Assembly (NCBI GenBank): GCA_032718475.1 | Contig: JAUCBJ010002291.1 | Location: 1-64,000, forward strand | Direction of reading: 5' to 3' | Origin: Nemertoderma westbladi | Taxonomy: Eukaryota > Xenacoelomorpha > Nemertodermatida > Nemertodermatidae | Length of the DNA stretch: 64,000 nucleotides | Shown: positions 1 to 11,242 of the stretch, piece by piece | How positions within the stretch are numbered: position 1 is the stretch's first letter | Layout of the letters: each line of letters begins with the position of its first letter | Notes under the pieces: model-generated | What the model was told of the DNA's origin: nothing | Database searches by the model: none | What the model saw: only the letters and a program-made list of their open reading frames with translations | Made by a program: the position numbers and the translations under genes

Positions 1-91
1 ACCACCCTCTGTAACAATGTGTCAACCCGTTAGGTCTGAAGTATCTCATGCGCAAGGTGTGGAGCCTACACGCATCTATACTGCTAGCGAA
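1..91 (+). mobile_element. BEL-like gag fragment, cut at the window edge
   Basis: This piece matches, with only a few differences, the gag segment at about 38519-38608 of the complete BEL-like element in this window, including the codons for ARIY-type text read as RIYTASE. The match stops at about base 91, where a non-LTR reverse transcriptase reading frame begins. It is the remnant of another copy of the same LTR family. What lies to the left cannot be seen. Confidence 0.75.
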
Positions 92-1317
92 ATGAATTTT
101 TCAACAAAGAGTCATCACCAGTCCATGTCGTATCACTCGATCTATCAGCCGCATTTGATACCATTAAACACAATGTCATTTTCAGCAAAATCGAAGAAAC
201 AAACCTGAGTCAACAACTGATCGCTTTGTTATCCTCCTATTACAGCAAATCAAAAGCCTCAATAAAGATTGGTAACCTAATCCATACAAAGATGATACCA
301 TCGTGGCATACGCCAAGGTGGAGTACTCCTGGTTGGATTTTTAATTTTTACTTAGCAGACCTATTTGCATCCCTAGATACTGCCAAACTGGGCCTACATG
401 TTATTGCTGATGAGTCCTACCCAGCCTTTAGTTTTGCAGATGACATATTAATATTGGCCAATTTAAAATCTGATCTCATCAGAATACTACGTCTGTGCAC
501 CGACTATTTCAAGAATAATGGATTATGCTTGAACATACACAAATCCCATTACATTGTTGCCTCTTCACAACCGATAGGAAATCACGAATCAATTCAAGTT
601 GAACCTGGGAAAAACCTAATACAAGAGGCAAAACTTAAATATTTGGGGATACCCTTACCATCTACCCCATCCAACCTACGAGACCACTTCACGAAAAAGT
701 GCTGGATATATGTTTCCCAAACAAAATCACAAGCACTTTCGTCATATGATGTCCCACTTAACGTTACATCTCTCATATGGAAAATTGTATGTCTCCCATC
801 AATTTTTTATGGATCTTCAACTATAGAGATTGCCCTATTGAGACCCCTAGAAAGAACAATCCGAAAAGCCATGCGCACACTACTTGGAGTTAGTAATTAC
901 ATCTCTAACAATGTCTTATGGAAGCTCTTCAACAGTGGAACTGTTCAACAAGTAGTAGCATACAACAAAAGTCGGGTCACATACAACATATTAAATAGCC
1001 ATAATACTAAAGTATTACACTTATTCTCAACAATCCTAGCGCGAGATAATACATACATGTCTGAGTATAGTCTATTGGCATGGAAGGAAGATCTACCATC
1101 TCTAACAAACCTAGCATCGACCCTCTTTAACATAAAAGCCGTCATCAAAGGCGCAAGACGAAGAACATTGAGCAGTGAAGCAACAACACCATTTAAACAT
1201 GAATTCCAGGCCATGTATTGTTATTCCATTTTGAACAGCCATGCAAGCTTTCAAACCACACATGCTGCAATAACAACTTTTTTGAGGGGAGAGGGAATAG
1301 AGACTAAGTTTCAGTAA
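91..1317 (+). pseudogene. Non-LTR retrotransposon reverse transcriptase, 5'-truncated
   Basis: One frame is open from about base 91 to the stop at 1317. It covers the palm and thumb of a LINE-type reverse transcriptase. RT motif A is visible as SLDLSAAFDTIKHNVIF (about 133-183) and the catalytic box as FSFADDILIL (about 430-460), followed by a KYLGIPLP thumb motif near 636-660. Motif B, normally a RQG..LSP..FN box, is scrambled near 300-350 although FNFYLADL survives, so a pair of compensating indels is likely. The fingers domain and all upstream parts are missing, as in a 5'-truncated LINE insertion. It begins exactly where the BEL gag fragment ends, so it probably inserted into that copy. 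The clade is not certain. Confidence 0.7.
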
Positions 1318-2738
1318 CAACAACTTCCAGTACCTTATTGACTGAAACGAAATGTCCCACGATCGTGTAAAAAAATCTATGTAAAATAAACGACACATCC
1401 GCACCATCTCGTTTTCAATGTTTAACTACGCATTGCATAGTACATGGATTTAACAAATTTTACTTAATTTCTTATCATAACTATTATTTCTACTACTTAT
1501 ATTTTATCGTACTAAATCCATTTGTGAATTGTTCACATTTTATCCCTATTTTAATATTAATGCTAATTAATAGCCACCGGGGCCAGAAGCCGGAAATGAA
1601 ATCAATCAGCCTATTTTAACATATTTATTAAATTCGCTAATATTTCATTTCGATATTCACCATTTACGGAACATTTTAAAGAAAAGTAACAGGTTATAAT
1701 GGCAGTCTTTTTCAGTCTAAATTTAGGAACACAGTTTACAGTAAAATTTTTACTTCTAGGCACTAATTTTTCAATATTAATTTAACATTAACCCTATGAG
1801 AAGTCTCAAACGACAGCCCAATTGGCAATTTGCTACCGGTAATTGTGTTCAATGCAGAAATGATAGACGGTACCCTAGAATGTATATTCATAAAAAATTT
1901 ACCCGTAAGGAGCTTAATAGTGGAGTCATACCTAAGTAGGCCTACCTGCGCATACATTATAATAATGCTAACTTGTCTGTATGTGTCTGGCGAGTAGGCT
2001 AAAATTATGTATGTATATCAGTATATTGCAGTATTGTAGGTCTCTGGTCTACTTGACATTGAACGCAACTACTGAACTGCTGGTAGACCAATGAACAAAA
2101 TACGGCTTACACATTCATCATACTGTATTGCTTAAAGTATTATACACTTTATTGTGATAGATGGATATGACTAGGAGGGTGCATCGTGTATGCATCGTCT
2201 GTCACCTCTTATGTTGGACTTATATGCGGCGATAGTGCTTAAAGCGCAAAATATTATTTCCCAATGTGTGAGAATTGAATTATTAGGCTATAACAGGTGA
2301 ACATTATATTATTGTGACTCTTAAATTATTACTCTCCCATCGTTGCTCTACCATTTATTGTTATACAAATGCAAACCACAGAATCTTTGATTTAGTCTGT
2401 ATATATTTTATCTGACAGAATATATACTTTAGATTTTTCCTAACTTACTTACCTGGTGGCGTTTTCTGAGCCTCCTGACAAACGATCATGATCGAACTAA
2501 TACCATCAACTGGCAACTTAGAACCGTAGAATCCTGGTATCAATTTCTCATTGATACCAGTGTGACCAACACCACTAAATGGGAAAATAAAGTAGTAAAA
2601 AGTAAATTTACAATGACTAAGAATTTACTGTTGCATATTACTACTACTAGTCGTGTGAGCATGGTAAGTGGAATTTCGGTCTTTCTGGTTTTCCTGATTC
2701 TCAATGTTTGTCACAATTTCGCTTCCCCAAGTCCGGAA
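1318..2738. other. AT-rich stretch without a recognisable gene
   Basis: After the LINE stop codon this 1.4-kb stretch shows only short reading frames with no recognisable motif. The first part may be the 3' untranslated region of the preceding LINE. No clear tail or target duplication was found. Confidence 0.5.
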
Positions 2739-3250
2739 TCAATTTTCACATTTTTCTATATATTCCAATGTGAATCCAAGATCTTCTCCCTTTGTGGCCA
2801 TCATAATTGCGTAATCGAATACAATTTTGAATAGTAATGGAGCCAATATGTAACTTTGCAGTACTCTATCCTGGATTGAGAACAACTCAGTTTCACCATT
2901 TGAGTACCTGAGTTTCAGTGTCACAATGTAATGCCACCGACAATTACTTATGGTATTCTATAAGCTCAATATCTTATCTCTATGAATGGAGTCGAAAGCT
3001 TTCTTGAAATCAACGAATGTCAGAACTGCGGGAAAGTACTTTGACATAATTCCTTCAACCAGCCCCTGTAGTGCTCGCATTTGAGCCAACGCAGCAATTT
3101 CTCAATGTGATATCTAATTCTATATAGAATAATTTTGTTGTATATTTTGGCAGCTACCAAAAGTAAGCTGATCCCACGTTAGTTTGTTTGTATACCGAAG
3201 TCACCTTTCTTAGTTTTCCCTTTTCAGCATCTGGTTTAAACATCCAATAA
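2739..3250 (-). pseudogene. RTE-like reverse transcriptase relic
   Basis: Read on the minus strand, this segment follows the RT domain of the full-length element at 12934-16278. The stretch near 3110-3185 matches the region around 15001-15060, the stretch near 2985-3100 matches the fingers and motif A region (a VDFKKAFDSI-type box), and 2739-2924 matches motif B (QGD.LAPLLF changed to LQSYILAPLLF) and the ATKGEDLGFTL text. Several frameshifts and stops are present, so it is a dead fragment. Confidence 0.7.
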
Positions 3251-4114
3251 TGGTTTATTTAGCACTCCTGATTCACTGTTTCTAGAAGTAGTGTGTTCTC
3301 CAGTAATGGGTCCTCCAGTAATGAATGGGCACTCCATGCCTACAATTTGCCTTTATACCTATGCCAAAGTGCAAATGTACCAGTTCTATAATCGGGTAAG
3401 TTGTCCCTGTTATAACTGCATTTGCATTAAGCGATCAATTATATACAAATGGACCTTGTCGAGATGGTCTCAGTGTTCCTGGAATCCCCTCAGTGGTTAT
3501 ACGGTATATGGGTTTGACCAAAAACCCACCCGTAATGCTCGTCCCATAATTTACGTACTATTCAAAATGATAGAGTTTATCTTCTTCTTCCTTTTTAATT
3601 AGTTCAGTTAATAATATGTACTAATTAATTTACTGGTAAATAATATATTTTAATTATGGAAAACCAAACAGGATGCTAATCGGTTTTCGGCCAAATGGCC
3701 CCATTACAAATCATTGCATCCTCTCAGGGATTCTGTCCTAATTAGTTTACATCTTGAATAATATATTGTTCGTATATAAAACAAGATTGGATTTTCCTAT
3801 CTATCTATATTGCATCCTGATTGGTTAACCAAACTTTTCTAGCAATAAGGCACTCCCTACCGTGTGAACTAGGAAGCTATTTTTATTGGCTTGTTTCTAC
3901 ACGGTAACAGGTTCCCCCCTCAGCTTACTATTACATTGCCCTTCACCCGACCTTTTAATTACCACTCACCTCGTGTCATTACAATCTAACCATCACAGAT
4001 CAATACAGATTCCCCCCCTCTCTCTATCCCTCTCACACTCAATAACAAGACGCTCTCCCAACAATTTACACACCTATATCCCTCTCTGATGGTCACTGCC
4101 CTTCAATCCAAACA
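3251..4114. other. Intergenic stretch, pyrimidine-rich near 4010-4060
   Basis: No gene is supported. The stretch contains a CT-rich tract at about 4010-4085 and otherwise ordinary AT-rich sequence. Reading frames here (for example 3291-3602) show no motif and have poor composition for protein. Confidence 0.5.
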
Positions 4115-4127
4115 AGCTACAGCCCGT
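4115..4127 (+). repeat. Target-site duplication, left copy
   Basis: The 13 bases AGCTACAGCCCGT occur here and again at 5222-5234, exactly flanking the RTE-like insertion. Both copies are identical, which indicates target-primed insertion and a fairly recent event. Confidence 0.85.
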
Positions 4128-5221
4128 TAGGGATTCCTGATGAAATTATTGCAGCAATCAGATCAGTATACAATGGTTCGTACAACATTTGTGTCTACTG
4201 TTGACGGTGACACAGAACCATTTGAAGTTTTATGGGGTGTCCTCCAGGGAGAAACATTTGCACCATTCTTGTTCATAATTGTTGTTGACTATGTTCTACG
4301 CATGTCCTTAGATCATCATAATGATGATGGCGTGATGATAACTCCACCTACTGGCTCCAGAAGTCGAGGAAATCCTGCCAAGTACCTAACTGATCTAGAC
4401 TTTGCTGATGACTTAGGAGTACTCTCAGAATCACTAGAGGGAGCCCAACGGCTCCTCAGCTCATTAGAACATGCTGCTTCTAGTGTTGGTATTTTTATTA
4501 ACTCCAGAAAGACCAAAATTTTGACAGTTAACTTTGAAAGTCCTCAGCAAGTCTCTGATCGCATGAGCATAAGCTCAAAAGATGGTATGCTTGAGCATGT
4601 GGATGACTTCTGTTACCTGGGATCATGGATCCGGAAGTCAGGTGAGGACCTTCGAATACGTAAGGGAAAGGCATGGGCAGCCTTGAATAGGCTTTCCAGG
4701 ATTTGGAAGTCACCAAGAATTAATCGGACACTTAAGGTCCGATTATTTAGAGCAGCAGTAGTTCCAGTACTCCTCTATGGGAGTCCATGCTGGGCTCTAA
4801 CTGCTGAGGACACCAAATCTCTGGATGGCACATTCACAAGAATGCTACGCCGGGTTCATTGTGTCAAGTACAATGCACACATCTCCAACCAGACACTATA
4901 TAACATTGGAGGTGTCTCATTGGTTCCCCCAAGCTTCACACTAGAACAAAATCGCCTCTGCTTTGCAGGACATTGCTTTCGCTGTGAGGACCAACCAGCC
5001 AGTGCATAATCTTGTACTTTGGCAGCCTCATGGAGTGAATAAGCATGGTGGACAGACCATGACTTTCCTGAGACGCATCTTAAAGGACACTGGCCTTGAA
5101 GATGCGGATGATCTAGCAAATGTCATGGGTGATAGGGAGTTGTGGCGGTGCAATTTTGTCGATAAGCCGGCACAGCATTCTTAAAAGTGCAGCTGCAATG
5201 CAGCATGCCGATCCTAGTAGT
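4128..5221 (+). pseudogene. 5'-truncated RTE-like non-LTR element (RT and C-terminal region)
   Basis: The insertion is bounded by 13-bp duplications and ends in a short (TAG)n tail, typical of RTE-type elements. The main frame 4140-5009 carries RT motif B (VLWGVLQGETFAPFLF), the catalytic box DFADDLGVLSE and the thumb motif FCYLGSWI. It continues after a frameshift near 4990 into the C-terminal region (LVLWQPHGVNKHGG, to 5184), which has the usual pattern of a conserved His/Cys-rich RFAGHCFR segment followed by a WQP..G..G motif. A second frameshift lies near 4190. Everything upstream of motif B, including the endonuclease, is absent. A close relative of the 3' half lies at 51966-52646. It cannot encode an active enzyme. 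Confidence 0.85.
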
Positions 5222-5234
5222 AGCTACAGCCCGT
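5222..5234 (+). repeat. Target-site duplication, right copy
   Basis: Identical to 4115-4127 and directly after the (TAG)n tail of the inserted element. Confidence 0.85.
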
Positions 5235-7069
5235 CATGCATGCCCTTATTAATAATTACATTATTAATGGATTTATCCTGCAACAGTCAGTTCCATTCCT
5301 AAAGGATCTAAACCACCTGATGTTAGAACCGTTGACATATCCAAGCACGGGTAGAAATGGAATTTTGACCTAGAACTAAAAGAAACTCTATAATAAGTAA
5401 CCCAACTGAGGAGGAATTTACCAGTCAGTACTCAAACAGCGATCAAGGTAATATAGGATAACTATATGAGGCTTAAGTCGGGACTATGGGACGAGGGTTG
5501 AAACAATGGTTCGAACTTGGGTTAAATTGGTCGAGATGCAGAGCAAAGCGAAATCTAAAATCGCTTTCCTCAATCAGTGCTTAAATGAAGGTATCATACC
5601 TCCTTTAAAGATGAGAGCGCCAGGAAATTTGTTAGCGCATTTGATAAAAAAAGACGTTCTTTCAATCTCAATTTCATATATTGTGACTCTTTCCTGCCGT
5701 TTAATAAAACACATGCAAAATGAATCCTAATTGCCCAGTCTGATACAATGAACGGGATGGCGCTAGTGTACCTTCAATGAAGGCCACTCAAGTGTATCGT
5801 TTTATTTCCCCTTTCTCCCATGATGTATTGATTTGCTCTATATTTGACTTAGTCTAATACGGTATTTGATCGTCTATTATATTTAACTGATACACAGTAC
5901 CGAGAGGGTGAGGCAAAACAGTATAACAAGCAAATATCTCACTAATTAATTATGTAAGGACTCAAGTCTGGTGACTGTGTTTCCCATTAGAGGAAACATA
6001 TTGTAACAAGTCTTTGGTCTAATTATATTGATATCACTACTTACAAGAGCTTTGCTTACAATAATGGTCTGAAATATCGCCATATATTAATTATTGATTA
6101 AGTTAGAGGTACGACGGCACATGTAATTCCTATACAATTGTCCAGATTATCATTAATGCTTAGTTATAGTGACCTACCTGGTTGTGGCGCATGTAAAACT
6201 TCCTTGATTCCGTAATATCGGCGATATATTAAGCAAATAATAATAACAAATTGAGTTTACTAGTAGAATATCAAATATAACAATAAGTAAATATAATTCA
6301 ATTATTAACAATGAATTTAGATTCAAATATTATACTTCAGACATATAATAATCACCAGTCATCAAAAACCTGACCAGTAATTAGTGTTCTGCATGTGCGA
6401 TGTAACTCCACAGCGGAAACAACATGCACAGAGTGAGTAAGCTATTCAACCAATCGTGCTTATATAACAGATTAACAATAATATAGCGACACAGCCATTG
6501 GGGTATTATTACAAGTTGGATATGTGGATAATGGCACTAGATGGCCTCAGATTCTTAGTAAAGCATGAATCAACTGAAAAATAACTGATATTATAACGCA
6601 ACCAACTTTATCAATAAAAATGGTGTTTTGAGTTTAAAATTAGTAAAATAAGTAATCTAAAATGGCCAAGTTCATACTTGCATCAATACCGCTTCCATTC
6701 ATTTAGCTAATACGGTTGTAAAAACGAAGGTATGAGCTCAAATCATACACAAAAGGATGTCTAGTATGTAAATAATTCAATTAACAACATCAAACTCAAA
6801 TTACATAGAACATATGTATCTAGCATATAAAATATCTCAACTCGTGAACAAATTATATCAAGTGAATTATTGAATATCTATTACTTCTAAACAAGCAAAC
6901 TGTAATGCTAAAGAGTATATCTAATGCATATATAAAATGTTTCAGCTCGTGAACAAATAAGCTAAATGAATTATTGGGGACACCACTTATTTTACATATA
7001 ATATAAAGTAGCGATATGAGTTTTATAAAGTAAAATAGTGGTAATAAAAAATAACCAGAAAAATCAATG
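5235..7069. other. AT-rich stretch; one small unrecognised reading frame at 5506-5730
   Basis: No gene is clearly supported over 1.8 kb. The 74-codon frame at 5506-5730 contains KSKIAFLNQCLNEGIIPP, which has the look of a real protein segment and loosely recalls the N-terminal part of some retroelement proteins, but it is isolated and I cannot assign it. Confidence 0.35.
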
Positions 7070-7070
7070 T

Positions 7071-7370
7071 TTATTTCTGGGACTTTTTCTTTTTAGGGGC
7101 TGGCTTGCGGTGTTGCATTGGTGGAGAACCATTATCTGGTAACGAAGATGGGGAACTTCGCACTTGTAGCCCCTCAGCGGCGGAAGGATGAATTTCCAAA
7201 GAGTCAGGAGGGGGTGCAACAGTCGGCACGGTCAGTCCACCAGTGGACGTTCCTGGTTGAGGTTCGATAACCGTGGCTGCCGCAGGAACTGAATGACGTA
7301 ATAACTTCATACCCTTTCGGAGTATTTTAGCCAGTGAAGATTTAGCGGAAGAGGGCAATGTGGATTGCAC
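7071..7370 (-). pseudogene. Unrecognised coding block, Pro-rich and Lys-rich C-terminal part
   Basis: This is the 3' end of a long decayed minus-strand coding block. The 99-codon frame is rich in Ser, Pro and Ala and ends in a basic run (PAPKKKKSQK) before the stop at 7071-7073. An AATAAA polyadenylation signal overlaps that stop (7070-7075). It joins the upstream frame only by frameshifts near 7330-7400. The basic tail could bind nucleic acid, in line with the zinc knuckles upstream. No function is assigned. Confidence 0.5.
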
Positions 7371-7400
7371 CGCTTTCTTGAGGTGGTGGTGACCAGTCCT

Positions 7401-7886
7401 TTAAGGGTCTGTGATGAAATCGTGACACCTCCTCGATCCGAAACATACTTTAAAGGTTTGACTGTCTCTTCCACAAGACGTGAAGTACGTAATGCGATCC
7501 AAAGTTTGTAGTAACTCTGGATTGGCGGAGACGAATTCGTAACCAAGGTTGGGGTCCTTACAAATAAAGTCAATGAGGGTATAGGTGGTTAAATCACCAG
7601 GGTTCATGCAGCGAAGGAATGTGCACACATATTGAACATTGGTGAGCTTCGAAACCGTTAGTAATAACTGGTAATCGGGGAGGTTAGAGCGTTGCGCTTC
7701 AATCGCGAAGGTGTAGTGATTGAAGGCAAAGACTCCGCAGTAGGAGCAGGAAGATTCATAGCAAATACGCGTGATTTGGTGTAAATCCACGGAATGTTCC
7801 CACAATTTGATATACTTCAGTAGGGATGTTTCATCATCCCTTTGTGTCAAGTCAAAGGGGCAGGAGACCAGGTAGTGTCCTTTCAA
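7401..7886 (-). pseudogene. Unrecognised coding block, distal zinc-knuckle part
   Basis: This 161-codon frame continues the protein of 7883-9121 after a one-base shift. Just upstream of its first Met, at about 7860-7900, the same frame reads CDKCLLKGHYLVSC, an exact CX2CX4HX4C zinc knuckle. Downstream there are further Cys pairs (CYESSCSYC) with no assigned fold. The four-base overlap with the upstream frame is best read as a one-base deletion, not as translational coupling, because the zinc-knuckle pattern runs across it. Confidence 0.55.
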
Positions 7887-9121
7887 TAAACATTTATCAC
7901 ATTGTTCTGAAAATGATTATTGAACAGTCCACAATACGGACAATGAAGCGGTAGATCAGAGCATTGGGAGTATGTCAGACAAGTTTCACCGTTAGGTGGA
8001 GTTTTATGAGCACGGGATCCGCATTGGATACAGCACTTCCGACCTTGGGATACAGCAGAATGAAAGGCAAATCGCATTAGGCGCTGCGGTCCAAGGTGCC
8101 ATGGTATAACAAACTCACCATCGTCATCTAACTCGGAAGTGGGATGGACTGATTTAAATTCTAAGACATTGTCAACCGCGGAGTCGTTTAAATAGGAAGA
8201 CAGCTGTTTGTCTGACATTTGTACAATGGAAACTGAATAGCCAGAATTGAGGATGGGCCGCTCCAGAACAGTGGAGTGTGAGTTTTGGACATACACATCA
8301 CTGAATATAGCAAAACCCTTTCTGTTTAAGTCTTCAAAGGCAGACAAATGCTTATTTACCTGTCCCTTTAGAGTGGGGTCACGGAACTGGCTGTTGATAC
8401 CAAAGAAGGGGAATAAGAACCTTAGAAAACATTCGAAACGTTGGAATTTCCCTTCACGATTAACCTTGGCAAGCTGGGTGCTGAGAAGTAATGGGTGGGA
8501 CCTCAAAGTCCTACTACAAGTATCCCCTACAGTACAAGTATGTCCCAACCAACCTGATACGGCAGAGTTCTTGTATATCATGTAAATAGTGAGAGAAGGC
8601 CGAAGAGGGACACTAATATTGGAATAAACAGCACCGGGGGCGGTTAAAGGACCATTGAAATAATAACGGGAATAATTATCACCATATAAGTTTAAATAAC
8701 GATTATACCGACCTTCCTTGAAATCCCATCCGAGTTCATGGAATGAAATGTGTCTGATGCCGGTACGTTCAGCTCTACGCATCCCACTGCCTACGCGTTT
8801 GTAAATAACGCGGAAGAATCCACATTCCTGGGCCCACGGGAGGATCATTTGCGTGTCCACAAAGGGGTAAGGGATGTCTAGTAAGGAGTCAAAGTCCTTG
8901 TACAAGTCGGGATATATCGCTGAACCGAGATTGCAGATCCTCTCGTTAAATAACAGGTCGAGAATGGGTTGGGGCAACATTGAAGGTTCAATGCCGAGCG
9001 AAGGGTGATGCTTGGTTTCGATAACATATTGGTAGGACTTCTCGAATTGTCCGTGTCGAGGTAGCATCTCCTGAAAGAACAGAGGAGTGAAGGAGGCATC
9101 AGTGCTTTGGGAGGTTCGCAT
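7883..9121 (-). pseudogene. Unrecognised 412-codon zinc-knuckle protein segment
   Basis: This is the longest open segment of the block. It is rich in aromatic and charged residues with clear protein-like composition, for example FFRVIYKRVGSGMRRAERTG (about residues 102-121). Its C-terminal 60 residues hold clustered Cys/His pairs: CIQCGSRAHK and CPYCGLFNNH, each starting CX2C with a His 5-6 residues on, followed over the frameshift by a canonical CCHC knuckle. Tandem CCHC knuckles occur in Gag and in some LINE ORF1 proteins, but I recognise neither here, and no reverse transcriptase, integrase or protease lies next to it. It could come from an unfamiliar retroelement, an endogenised virus, or a processed host transcript. 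Confidence 0.6.
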
Positions 9122-9159
9122 GAATACATGGGTGGCTCCGGTTAAACCATGGATATGTA

Positions 9160-9510
9160 TTAATTTGTGGAACTGAGTTCGCTGTCCGATACGGAACCTT
9201 TGTTGTCATATAGCATTATGCCATATTGGTGGATAACCTCAAGAGTATTGTTAAACTCGAGGTACACGACAGTTTCATCCACTTCCACCAGCATCCATAA
9301 GCTATCCAGAGATCCAATGGAGCCTCGGGCGATAACTACCGTTTTATAGCTCTGGACATTCTCTACTCCGGATTTTCCTTTCAACGTGTTAGAGAGTTTA
9401 TCTTGCTGAAATCGTACGTTGATGTTCCATTGAATCAATCGATCACCAATAAAATTGTCGAGATTTCGAGAAGGCGCAAGTTTATCCTCAATGGTTTGTA
9501 TGTTGAAAGG
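9160..9510 (-). pseudogene. Unrecognised coding block, central part A
   Basis: The minus-strand frame is open from a TAA at about 9511-9513 down to the stop at 9160-9162. It includes the segment SVSDSELSSTN at its end. It is in the same orientation and of similar composition as the neighbours, and the same frame continues upstream of the TAA to about 9793. It is separated from 7883-9121 by a stop and frame change. No motif was recognised. Confidence 0.45.
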
Positions 9511-9513
9511 TTA

Positions 9514-9793
9514 ACGAAAGGCATTCAGTTTGATTATATGATCTAGGTGTTTCTGCAGGGGTTCGATTTCAGTGATGTCGAGGGGATTAACCAAAGGTAG
9601 GAAATCCATACTGCAGGCGGGATCCTCGGGTTTCATAACATAATGTTGACTGAATAAGATGAAATCCGGGTGGTCCTGAATCCCATAGAACAGTGGATGG
9701 AGAGGATGTCTTTCTAGGTTTTTGTCCCGAATTATTGACTTGATTTGGTCAGTTCGACCAAGGGGAGCGATAATCCACTCGTCAGTTTCAGGG
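9514..9793 (-). pseudogene. Unrecognised coding block, central part B
   Basis: This stretch has no internal Met start, so it is easily missed. On the minus strand it is open and protein-like throughout (for example ERHPLHPLFYGIQDHPDF). It ends at a TAA shared with part A, and a frameshift near 9790 joins it to the upstream segment. This supports one long ancestral reading frame. Confidence 0.45.
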
Positions 9794-10420
9794 CTTTACA
9801 ATGTGGGTTTCCAACATCGGAGCGTCTGCGACTAAGTTTGGGTAAGAGATGTCAGTGTCGAAAGGTATCGTTCGGGTTTGACTGTAAGCGACACCGAAAC
9901 GCTTTATAGACCCAGATGGGTGAGCCTGTACTTTACTTTGGAACCCTTCCATGAGAGTTTGGACTGCGGGTTGGACCAAAGAAGCTAGCTCGTGTTCGTC
10001 GTTTAAACATTCACACTCTGTCTGTTCCTCTTCCTCACGAATACGTTGGCTTTCTTTCAGAGCTTCCACAAGGGAGATAGCCTTTCCTCGTTTGATTTCC
10101 TCTTATAGGAGGCGGACTTCGGATACGAATTCCTGTAATATCATCCGACGAACAACATCGAGTTTACCGGAGAGTTTAATGGGGTCATCTACACTGATGG
10201 AGTTTCGAAGGGCGTTAAGGAACTCGGTAACCAAGTAGTTACGATTAACCGTAGAGGTCCTGGTGAAAGTGAGAGGAGAAGTCCACATGGATTCCTCGCA
10301 CTGTAGTGAGCTTCCACGACCGATACCAACCATAGAGGGTTGGAGATGGGTTGGCTCTTCCTCTTGGTAATGGGGAGCTATCTGTTCCTCCATAACGAGG
10401 TCTCGGAAATATAGGTACAT
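9788..10420 (-). pseudogene. Unrecognised coding block, acidic/coiled N-terminal part
   Basis: Two pieces, 10103-10420 and 9788-10069, are in the same frame and are separated by one in-frame TAA at 10103-10105. They include a charged helix-like run (SQRIREEEEQTECECLNDE) and a segment around RNYLVTEFLNALRNSIS. Reading across the single stop gives more than 200 codons with protein-like composition. No domain is recognised. Confidence 0.45.
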
Positions 10421-11150
10421 GATTTGGAAAAGCTGGGGTCGGTCGGAGATAACGTCATGGGCTTCATCATGGGCAACATCGGGTCGGGGGAAAACTCAGG
10501 GACGTGAATCATGGGTTTACGCACCTTGTTCACCTGGTTCATCGACATTGAATCGATTCTCTTCAAACCCTCCGTATGTATACTTGACGAAGCTGTGGCG
10601 GGAGCATCACCTACGTGGATGATTCACAGGTATAGTTGAGACCTGTTGGTTGGGGTAAGGACATTGACCGCATAAGTACCAGAGCTGAAAGTCAGTTTTG
10701 TTCAGAGGTGGAGACTTTATACCTGACTTGCTATACTCCTATGTCGTGGAAGGCATCGGGGAGGACTGGGAGCGGATGATCCTCGGTGAGATACATCATG
10801 GTATGATAAGGATTCTCGGTGTCATCATCCACGATGTCAACACAAATTTGACAATCATATTGCGTTCGGGTCTCGTTACTACGTTGCCATTCAACGTGTA
10901 GTTTGAACATGTTCATGTCCCATGCTGGTCATCGATGTCCCTTAAGTCCATGGTAAGGAAGCTGTTATAACTTCCATCGCGCTCGGTATATTTGAGAATG
11001 AACTCATGGTATTGTTGTTCGATGTTGCGCTGTTCGTTCAGGGTTCATCAACAGTTCGATATAATTCCCTGAAGGATCTATACACGGTACCATGCTCTGA
11101 GCAGGCTCGGTGGATTCGCCGGTGAAATCAGCCATCATCGTATCCATCAT
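10421..11150 (-). pseudogene. Unrecognised coding block, 5' end
   Basis: Short alternating frames run from a Met pair at about 11145-11150 (MDTMMADFTGESTEPAQS) through 10731-10916 (with CQICVDIVDDDTENPY) and 10378-10566. Each is broken by stops or shifts but all are on the minus strand, in order. The Met pair is the most plausible original start. A TATA-like sequence lies about 90 bp upstream at 11235-11242. Confidence 0.4.
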
Positions 11151-11234
11151 CTCCGTGTGCTATTCCCGAGAACATGCTTGACAGATGGGGGTGTCTTCGT
11201 GTATCGAGACATGTGCGAGTTTGAGTAGAAGAAT

Positions 11235-11242
11235 GTATATAG
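11235..11242 (-). promoter_or_regulatory. Possible TATA box for the 7.1-11.15 kb block
   Basis: CTATATAC on the minus strand lies about 85-90 bp upstream of the likely first Met of the block. Position and local GC-rich flanks fit a TATA element, but TATA-like strings are common in this AT-rich DNA. Confidence 0.25.

Noticed and set aside
1111-1407. Minus-strand frames opposite the first LINE RT
   Set aside because: The plus strand carries RT motifs across this region; the minus frames have none.
8247-8585. Plus-strand 112-codon frame
   Set aside because: Shadow opposite the 412-codon minus-strand frame, which has better composition and zinc-knuckle motifs.
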